From the NCBI RefSeq assembly GCF_014646095.1, contig NZ_BMMU01000011.1:124001-188000 (forward strand): DNA of 64,000 bases. Direction: 5' to 3'. Under the pieces are notes generated by a model that made no database searches, had not been told where the DNA came from, and was given only the letters and a program-made list of their open reading frames with translations. This stretch comes from Streptomyces lacrimifluminis. GTDB lineage: Bacteria > Actinomycetota > Actinomycetes > Streptomycetales > Streptomycetaceae. Positions 58,512 to 64,000 of the stretch are shown in pieces. A program made the position numbers and the translations under genes. Each line of letters starts with the position of its first letter. Within the stretch, counting starts at the first letter, position 1.

Positions 58512-59201
58512 TTGACCTTGAACTTCCTGACCATCGGGCACCGCGGAATCATGGGCGTGGAACCGGAGAACACCCTGCGTTCGTTCGTCGCCGCCGAACA
58601 GGCGGGCCTCGACATGATCGAACTCGATCTGCGTCTCAGCAGCGACGGCGCCCTCGTCGTCATGCACGACGCCGACCTGGACCGCACGACGGACGGCACC
58701 GGACCCCTCGCCGGGAGGACCCTCGCCGAACTGCGCGCCCTGGACGCGGGCCGCGACGAGCGTGTCCCGCTCTTCCAGGAGGTCCTGGACGCCGTCGGCG
58801 TACCGCTCCAGGCCGAGATCAAGGACACGGCGGCGGCGCGGGCGCTGGCCGAAGTGATGGAGCGCCGGGAGCTGACCTCACGGGTCGAGGTGTCCTCGTT
58901 CCACGAGGAGGCGATCGCCGAGATCACCCTCCTGGTGCCCGGCGTTCGCACGGCGCTCATCGCCGGCCGCTACGGCACCGACGTCGTGGACCGCGCCACC
59001 CGCGCCGGTGCCTCGACCGTGTGCCTCGACATCCGCCGTCTCACCCTGGAGATCGTCGAGCTGGCGAGGAAGTCGGACCTGCGGATCATCGGCTGGGTGG
59101 TGAACACCCAGGACCAGCTGCGCCTCGCCCGCGCCCTGCAACTGGACGGCGTGACCACCGACTACCCGCAGATCAAACGCACGGGCCGCTTCACCGCGTA
59201 G
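58512..59201 (+). CDS. Glycerophosphodiester phosphodiesterase-family protein
   Basis: A 229-residue TIM-barrel enzyme. GHRGIMGVEPENTLRSFVAA carries the catalytic His and metal-binding Glu, MIELDLRLSSDGALVVMHDA the Glu/Asp pair and second His, and DRTTDGTGPL the family insertion. It hydrolyses glycerophosphodiesters to glycerol-3-phosphate. No signal peptide. TTG 58512 is the likely start, with GGAAGCGAG just before it; the alternative TTG 58518 has no site. Confidence 0.9.
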   Translation: MTLNFLTIGHRGIMGVEPENTLRSFVAAEQAGLDMIELDLRLSSDGALVVMHDADLDRTTDGTGPLAGRTLAELRALDAGRDERVPLFQEVLDAVGVPLQAEIKDTAAARALAEVMERRELTSRVEVSSFHEEAIAEITLLVPGVRTALIAGRYGTDVVDRATRAGASTVCLDIRRLTLEIVELARKSDLRIIGWVVNTQDQLRLARALQLDGVTTDYPQIKRTGRFTA

Positions 59202-59216
59202 CGAACACGTCCGAGA

Positions 59217-59756
59217 TCACACCAGTTCCTTGACCAGCAGCTCGAACTGCAGGTCGTCACGCTGCGGCACGCCGAACCGTTCGTCGCCGTACGGGAAGGG
59301 GCTCATCTCTCCCGTACGGCGGTAGCCGCGCCGCTCGTACCAGGCGATCAGGTCGTTCCGTACGGAGATCACGGTCATGTGCATCGCCCGAGCGCCCCAG
59401 GTCTCGCGCGCCGCGCGCTCCGCCTCGGCGATGATCACCTTGCCGAGGCCCGCGCCCTGGAGGGCCGGGCTGACCGCGAACATGCCGAAGTAGGCGTGAT
59501 CGCCGCGGTGTTCGAGCTGGCAGCAGGCGATCACCCGGCCGTCCTGTTCGACGGTCAGCAGTCGGCTGTCGGGCGACTTGATGACGTCGAGTACGCCCTG
59601 CGCGTCGCTCCGCTGCCCTTCGAGGATGTCCGCCTCGGTGGTCCAGCCGGCCCGGCTGGCGTCTCCCCGGTACGCCGACTCGATCAGCGCGACGAGGGTG
59701 TCGACGTCGGCCTCGGTGGCGTCACGGAAGGTGGGTCCGGTGGCGGCGGTGTCCAT
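59217..59756 (-). CDS. GNAT-family N-acetyltransferase
   Basis: A 179-residue acetyltransferase. FRDATEADVDTLVALIESAY starts the domain, and MFAVSPALQGAGLGKVIIAE is motif A, with the acetyl-CoA loop Q-G-A-G-L-G. MTVISVRNDLIAWYERRGYR is motif B. Substrate not readable. Single gene converging with the GDPD gene. Confidence 0.92.
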   Translation of the reverse strand: MDTAATGPTFRDATEADVDTLVALIESAYRGDASRAGWTTEADILEGQRSDAQGVLDVIKSPDSRLLTVEQDGRVIACCQLEHRGDHAYFGMFAVSPALQGAGLGKVIIAEAERAARETWGARAMHMTVISVRNDLIAWYERRGYRRTGEMSPFPYGDERFGVPQRDDLQFELLVKELV

Positions 59757-59850
59757 GGCGGCGGTTCTCCGGGGGCTCGGGTTGCTCCTGCGGCGCGGGC
59801 ACCGACGATCGTAACGCCCGTCGCCGGCGAGCCCGCTAGGCTCCGCTCGC

Positions 59851-60243
59851 ATGGTGCATGTACTGAGCAGCCGGGTTCTCCTTCACCCCCTCGACCCGGA
59901 GCGTTCCCGGGTCTTCTACGGCGAGCATCTGGGGCTCGCCGTCCACCGCGAGTTCGGTACGGGGCCGGAGCGGGGCACGGTCTACTTCCTCGGCGGCGGA
60001 TTCCTGGAGCTCTCGGGGCGGGCCGAGGAGCCCCCGTCGCCCTCCGTACGGCTGTGGTTGCAGGTGGCGGACGTGACGGCCGCGCACGACGAGCTGGCGT
60101 CGCGGGGCGTCGAGATCCTCCGGCCGCCGGTGAAGGAGCCGTGGGGGCTCGTCGAGATGTGGATCGCGGACCCGGACGGCACGCGGATCGTGCTGGTGGA
60201 GGTACCGGCGGACCATCCGTTGCGGTACCGGCCCGGTATCTGA
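59851..60243 (+). CDS. VOC-superfamily (glyoxalase-fold) protein
   Basis: A 130-residue protein with two beta-alpha-beta-beta-beta modules. SSRVLLHPLDPERSRVFYGE and VRLWLQVADVTAAHDELASR mark them, and LVEMWIADPDGTRIVLVE ends with the usual metal-ligand Glu position. Possible roles include isomerase, lyase or drug binding. It converges with the MarR gene (11 bp). Confidence 0.88.
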   Translation: MVHVLSSRVLLHPLDPERSRVFYGEHLGLAVHREFGTGPERGTVYFLGGGFLELSGRAEEPPSPSVRLWLQVADVTAAHDELASRGVEILRPPVKEPWGLVEMWIADPDGTRIVLVEVPADHPLRYRPGI

Positions 60244-60254
60244 CGCCTCCGCCG

Positions 60255-60851
60255 TCAGAATCGCAGCGCGCCCAACCGCCCCTCCAGCCGGCCGAGCAAC
60301 TCGCCCAGCTGTCCCGCGAGTTCCCGCTGACTTTCGCTGTCGATGCCGGACAACACGGCGCTCTCGTAGGCGAGTTGCTCGGGCAGCACGCCGTCGACGA
60401 GGTCGCGTCCGGCGTCGGTGAGGCGCACGTGGGCCACCCGCCGGTCCCGGGTGTCGCCGCGCCGCTCCACGAGGCTCCGTTCGGTCAGCTGCTTGAGCCG
60501 CTTGGTGACGGCGGCCCCGGAGGAGAAGGTCTCGCGGGCCAGCTCGCCCGGGGTCAGCTCGCGGCCGGTGCGCCGGAGCGCGCCGAGCAGATCGAACTCG
60601 GGGCGGGTGAGTCCCACCCGGCGCAGCGGGGCGTCCTCGGCCTGCTGGAGGAGGGCGGCGCAGCGGTTGATCCGGCCGATGATCTCCATGGGCCCGGTGT
60701 CGAGGCCGGGATGAACGGCCTGCCACTGCCGCACCACTCCGGCCACGGTGTCGTCCGCCTCGCGGCGGGGGACTCGCGACCCGGTGGCCTGGCCTGGGTC
60801 CTCGGCCGCCGCTGCTCCCCCGCGCGCCGTGCCCCCGTTCACTGCCGTCAT
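60255..60851 (-). CDS. MarR-family transcriptional regulator
   Basis: A 198-residue MarR protein with an N-terminal extension of about 45 residues. GLTRPEFDLLGALRRTGREL, TPGELARETFSSGAAVTKRL and KQLTERSLVERRGDTRDRRV form the winged helix. It lies 136 bp downstream of the FUSC exporter gene in the same direction and probably regulates it in response to an aromatic acid (inference). Confidence 0.92.
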   Translation of the reverse strand: MTAVNGGTARGGAAAAEDPGQATGSRVPRREADDTVAGVVRQWQAVHPGLDTGPMEIIGRINRCAALLQQAEDAPLRRVGLTRPEFDLLGALRRTGRELTPGELARETFSSGAAVTKRLKQLTERSLVERRGDTRDRRVAHVRLTDAGRDLVDGVLPEQLAYESAVLSGIDSESQRELAGQLGELLGRLEGRLGALRF

Positions 60852-60987
60852 GGCCGTACGTCCTCCGTCGCGCTGTCGTCCGTGGCGTCTACCGGCGTCC
60901 GCCCCTGGTCCTGTCGTCGCAGTCCCGTCGTCCGCCCGGGAGGGTCGGCATGGCGTCGCGAGGCGGGCGGGGATTCGATGACAGGCC

Positions 60988-62652
60988 TCAGGGGCGCAGC
61001 CCCGGGCCTCGTGCCGTCGCCGCGAGCGTACGGTGTCCGGACCGTTCCGCGAGCACGACCCGCTCCTGGGGGCGGGTGCGCTGCCACCACTCGCCGGCCG
61101 CCGTGTCGGCAGTGGTGCGCAGGTCTGCGAGGGCGGCGGCGAGGCCGCGGCGGGCGGATTCCAGGGATCCGGGTACGGGGTGTACGCCCGTCAGAGCGCG
61201 TTCGGCGCGGGTGCGGGCGTGTTCGACCGCCGAGAGCGCGTGCTCGACACGGTCGCCCGCTCGGCGGTTGGTGACCGCGACGGCCGCACCGAAGCCGAGC
61301 AGCACGCCGACGAACGTGTCGACGATCCGCTCGGTCATCAGGCGGCCGGGTTCCTGGAACCCCGTGAACTCGGTGACGAGCAGCGCCATCGGGGTCACGC
61401 AGACGCTGCCGAGCCAGTAGTTGCGGCTGATCAGCGCCTCGGCACCGAAGTTGAGGGCGAGGCAGCACAGGACGAGGGCGACCGGACCGAGGTGCGCCAG
61501 CGGTACGAGCGCGGCGAAGAGCAGCACACCGGCGAGGTTGCCGACGGTCCGCTGCACGGCCCGGTTCCAGGTGAGCGTGACGTTGGCCTGGAAGAGGGAG
61601 GCCGCTGTGACGAGGGCCCAGTAGGGGCGGCCGACGCCGAGAGCGAGGGAGGCGCAACCGGCGAGGGTGCAGCCGAGGGCGGTACGTGCGGCGAGTGGTG
61701 CGAAGGGGCCGAGCCTGGTCCACAACAGCTGGGACGGGGCGGCGAGTTCGGAGTTGGGCGGCATTTCGACGAGGGGAGTGCCGAGCGTCGGGACCTGTCG
61801 CCCGTCAAGCAACTCCCGTGCGCAGGAGCGGAGTTCGCGAGGCCGGCTCTCGGCGGGCATGCCAAGCGCGAACTCGGCGTGCACGACCAGTCGTTCGAGG
61901 GCGCGCCGGGTCCTGGCGCGAGAGGTGCCCGGGCGCCCGCCGGCCGACGCCAGCGTCTGCCGAGCCCCCTGGACCGCCGCCTCGGCGGCGACCCGCGACC
62001 GGACGTACGCATGGCCGCCGTCGCCGGTCCCGCTGCCGTACACCTCGGTGTGAGCGGCGACGGCGGTCAGAGCCTGGGCCGTCACGCGGCGCTCCGGGCC
62101 GTGCGGGCGGAGGAGACCGGGCGCCATGCCGACGAGCCAGGCCCAGACGCCCGCCCCGGCGGCCAGCGCCAGATGGCCGGGCACCTGGCCGAGCGTCTGC
62201 GGGGCGAACAGCGCGGCGGACGACACGAAGGTGAGCACGACGTTCGCCGGTGGCCCGATGCGCGTGGCGTCGCACAGCGTCTTCTGCGCGGCGGCCAGCA
62301 GCGCGCCCACGGCGACCAGGACGACGGCGTTGCCGGTGAGCGAGGCGGCGACGAGGGCTACGGCCAGACCGGCGAGCATGCCGAGGACCACTCCCGCCAG
62401 GACGCGGGCCCGGGCGGCGTACGGGCGGTCGTGGGCGTAGAGCGCGCACAGGGCGCCGGCCATCGCGTACATCGCGAGGTCGAGGCGGTCCAGTGCCGCG
62501 AGGGTCAGGCAGGGCGGAGCGACGGCGCCGATCACGCTCAGGGCCGGTTTGAACCAGATGTCGGACGGCCGGCCGACGCGCAGCACGCCGGTCAGCGGGA
62601 GGCGCCGTACGGGCCGGGAAGCGACGGACTCGGGGCTCACATCAGGACTCAC
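60988..62652 (-). CDS. FUSC-family (AaeB-like) transporter
   Basis: A 554-residue membrane protein with two blocks of six hydrophobic helices: about 35-175, and about 325-465 (FAPLAARTALGCTLAGCASL through VDTFVGVLLGFGAAVAV). A soluble helical part lies between them and another follows the second block. YWALVTAASLFQANVTLTWN and RAVQRTVGNLAGVLLFA form the FUSC signature. Relatives export aromatic carboxylic acids. GTG 62652 is probably leaderless because TAATCT (62664-62659) is a good -10 box just upstream. Confidence 0.9.
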   Translation of the reverse strand: MSPDVSPESVASRPVRRLPLTGVLRVGRPSDIWFKPALSVIGAVAPPCLTLAALDRLDLAMYAMAGALCALYAHDRPYAARARVLAGVVLGMLAGLAVALVAASLTGNAVVLVAVGALLAAAQKTLCDATRIGPPANVVLTFVSSAALFAPQTLGQVPGHLALAAGAGVWAWLVGMAPGLLRPHGPERRVTAQALTAVAAHTEVYGSGTGDGGHAYVRSRVAAEAAVQGARQTLASAGGRPGTSRARTRRALERLVVHAEFALGMPAESRPRELRSCARELLDGRQVPTLGTPLVEMPPNSELAAPSQLLWTRLGPFAPLAARTALGCTLAGCASLALGVGRPYWALVTAASLFQANVTLTWNRAVQRTVGNLAGVLLFAALVPLAHLGPVALVLCCLALNFGAEALISRNYWLGSVCVTPMALLVTEFTGFQEPGRLMTERIVDTFVGVLLGFGAAVAVTNRRAGDRVEHALSAVEHARTRAERALTGVHPVPGSLESARRGLAAALADLRTTADTAAGEWWQRTRPQERVVLAERSGHRTLAATARGPGLRP

Positions 62653-62658
62653 GTTAGA

Positions 62659-62702
62659 AGATTAGCAGGTGTTTTACTCGTGAAATATATCCCCTCACCT
62701 GC
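62659..62702. promoter_or_regulatory. Promoter and inverted repeat upstream of FUSC gene
   Basis: TAATCT (62664-62659, minus strand) is a -10 box. GCAGGTG (62665-62671) and CACCTGC (62696-62702) are perfect 7-bp arms around an A/T-rich centre containing TTTTACTCGTGAAA, itself nearly palindromic. The arrangement fits an operator for the MarR protein encoded downstream. Confidence 0.6.
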
Positions 62703-62809
62703 GATGCTCCGGCATACGCTCCCCCGCGTACACCCTTGCGCTCGTATGCGCACCGCCCTGCGCGGGCATCCCTTCAGCGGAGGTCTCGGGGGTCGAGGGG
62801 GAGGTTCGT

Positions 62810-63370
62810 GTGCACGGTCCGGCTTCGCCCGGGTGGCTGCTGGTCGCGCTGTGCGCGGCGACAGGGGCGTACTGCCTGCTGCGGATGCGCAGCACCGTCG
62901 AGGAACAGCGCCGGGCCGCCGGCGGCGAGGCACTGATGGGCTTCGGCATGGCCGCGATGGCCGTGCCCGCCGCCGTACTCGCCCCGCCGCGCTGGGCCTG
63001 GCTGGTGTATGCCGCCGTGTTCGGCGCGGCGGCGCTGCGCGCCCTGTGGGCGGCACGTAACGGGCCGCACCATCTGCACCATCTGATGGGCGCGTTCGCC
63101 ATGGCCTACATGGCGGCCGTGATGGCCACCGCTCCCGGTCACCACCACGGCTCCGGCGGCTCGGGAGCCCCCCTGCTGACGGCGACCCTGCTCGCCTACT
63201 TCACCGGATACGTGCTGCTGTCCGGTGTCCGTCTGATGTCCGCCCCCCTCCTGACCGTCGGTGTTGGGAGCCGGACAGCCTCGCTCGGCTGGGGCGACCG
63301 GCCCGAACTGGCGCGCGCCTGCCGACTGTCCATGGGCATCGCGACGGTCGCCATGCTGATCACGCTCTGA
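62810..63370 (+). CDS. DUF5134-family membrane protein
   Basis: A 186-residue protein with five hydrophobic helices. Between helices are His-rich loops: NGPHHLHHLMGAFAMAYMAA and APGHHHGSGGSG. This His clustering is typical of DUF5134 and hints at metal binding, possibly copper. It lies 79 bp before an M56 peptidase gene in the same direction, a frequent actinomycete pairing. GTG 62810 start. Confidence 0.85.
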   Translation: MHGPASPGWLLVALCAATGAYCLLRMRSTVEEQRRAAGGEALMGFGMAAMAVPAAVLAPPRWAWLVYAAVFGAAALRALWAARNGPHHLHHLMGAFAMAYMAAVMATAPGHHHGSGGSGAPLLTATLLAYFTGYVLLSGVRLMSAPLLTVGVGSRTASLGWGDRPELARACRLSMGIATVAMLITL

Positions 63371-63449
63371 CTGTACGAAACCGTGGTCTGCGTCACTTTG
63401 GCGCGACGGACCGTAGGTCTGAGCACCGCCCCGCTCATAGGCTGCACCC

Positions 63450-64000
63450 ATGATGGTCCCCGCGGCACTGCTGCTGCTCGGCGCGCTGACCGCCGTCGTC
63501 GCCCCGCGGCTGCTCGCCCGCGCGGACTGGCCGGACCGTGAACCGGTGGTAGCCCTGTGGGTGTGGCAGTGCGTGGTCGCCGCCGTACTGATGTGCTGCG
63601 CGCTGTCGATGACGCTCAGCGCGGCGGCGGCCTGGCAGGCCGTGCGCGGCCATGTGTTCGCCCCGGCGCCGCACGAGGTCGTGGAGGCCTACGTCCTCGG
63701 CGCCTCCCGCCCCTGGGCCGCGACGACGGCCGTTGCGCTCGCCTGCGGCGGGCTGTGGACCGCGGCGATGCTTGTCCGTGAGGTCGTACGGGCGCGCAGG
63801 CGGCGCAGGCTGCGGCGTACCGAACTCCTGGACCGCGCCCCGCTGTTGCCCGGTGAGGAGCCGGGCCCCGACCGTCTCGTGGTCCTGGAGGGCCGGCGCG
63901 CCGACGCCTGGTGGCTGCCCGGCACCACCCCCGGGCTCGTCGTCACCACGGCGGCGCTGCGCCGCCTCAAGGGACGTCAGCTGGACGCCGTACTCGCGCA
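63450..64000 (+). CDS. M56-family metallopeptidase (3' partial)
   Basis: The first 183 codons of a BlaR1/MecR1-like membrane peptidase, running off the window. Three hydrophobic segments are visible (MMVPAALLLLGALTAVVAPR; WVWQCVVAAVLMCCALSMTL; AATTAVALACGGLWTAAMLV), then RRTELLDRAPLLPGEEPGPD, DAWWLPGTTPGLVVTTAALR and LKGRQLDAVLA. The HExxH zinc motif normally follows a few residues later, outside the window. TAGGCT ends six bases before the ATG, suggesting a leaderless message. The repressor partner (BlaI type) is not seen on this side. Confidence 0.85.
   Translation, partial: MMVPAALLLLGALTAVVAPRLLARADWPDREPVVALWVWQCVVAAVLMCCALSMTLSAAAAWQAVRGHVFAPAPHEVVEAYVLGASRPWAATTAVALACGGLWTAAMLVREVVRARRRRRLRRTELLDRAPLLPGEEPGPDRLVVLEGRRADAWWLPGTTPGLVVTTAALRRLKGRQLDAVLA

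Noticed and set aside
1..64000. tRNA, rRNA or integrase/transposase genes
   Set aside because: No cloverleaf with a CCA-side TTCGA pattern, rRNA stretch, or intact transposase/integrase motif was found by reading both strands, so no mobile element is claimed.

Overview
The window reads as a stretch of a Streptomyces (or closely related actinomycete) chromosome. Coding GC is very high with strongly biased third positions. GTG starts and leaderless starts are frequent. Many genes belong to actinomycete families: mycothiol-type maleylpyruvate isomerase, F420-type nitroreductase, MOSC protein, Rv1733c-like membrane protein, DUF6421, DUF5134 and DUF4395. No rRNA, tRNA, CRISPR array, prophage or intact insertion sequence was seen. 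The first gene (ABC permease) and the last (M56 peptidase) are cut by the window edges.

Layout. 1-4844: end of a sugar ABC system with its LacI regulator, a MarR gene, two abutting gene remnants, an SseB protein and a GH29 alpha-fucosidase. 4945-13651: housekeeping and membrane genes (Nudix, apolipoprotein N-acyltransferase, racemase, HpnB-like glycosyltransferase, TerD protein, MOSC protein). 13769-19736: a beta-helix/AAA+ ATPase convergent with a large membrane lipase-like protein, then a DeoR regulator preceded by a possible 40-codon ORF. 19847-24933: cysteine desulfhydrase-like enzyme, anti-sigma-type ATPase, FtsX remnant, ROK regulator, AlkB. 24995-30243: RlmG-like methyltransferase and an amino-sugar/tagatose locus (SIS isomerase, class II aldolase, AraC; divergent DeoR; RpiB) around a strong inverted repeat. 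30244-36403: an unstable-looking segment with a GH43 remnant, a broken LuxR-type response regulator and four short tandem repeat tracts, alongside a hydrolase, maleylpyruvate isomerase, MFS exporter and a TetR/F420 nitroreductase pair. 36430-47645: FAD reductase, M20 dipeptidase, P-loop/Nudix fusion, a frameshifted SnoaL-like gene, a ROK kinase/LacI divergent pair, a Ser/Thr kinase and a CitE-like lyase. 47837-53503: secreted EEP hydrolase, etfBA, flavin reductase with a leader peptide, thioredoxin/DUF4395 pair, acyltransferase. 53590-64000: B3/B4 and transglutaminase genes, a translationally coupled DUF6421-SDR-threonine aldolase operon, GDPD, GNAT, VOC, a FUSC exporter with MarR, DUF5134 and M56 peptidase.

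The theme is carbohydrate uptake and catabolism under local repressors (two LacI, two DeoR, AraC, ROK), several with visible palindromic operator candidates, plus small-molecule efflux and redox genes. The most unusual items are the beta-helix/AAA+ fusion, the DUF6421 operon, the P-loop/Nudix fusion, the tandem-repeat cluster with an in-frame 24-bp insertion in a dead regulator, the SnoaL gene with mutually compensating frameshifts, and the leader peptide before the flavin reductase. All functional calls come from reading motifs and remembered families; no database search was possible.
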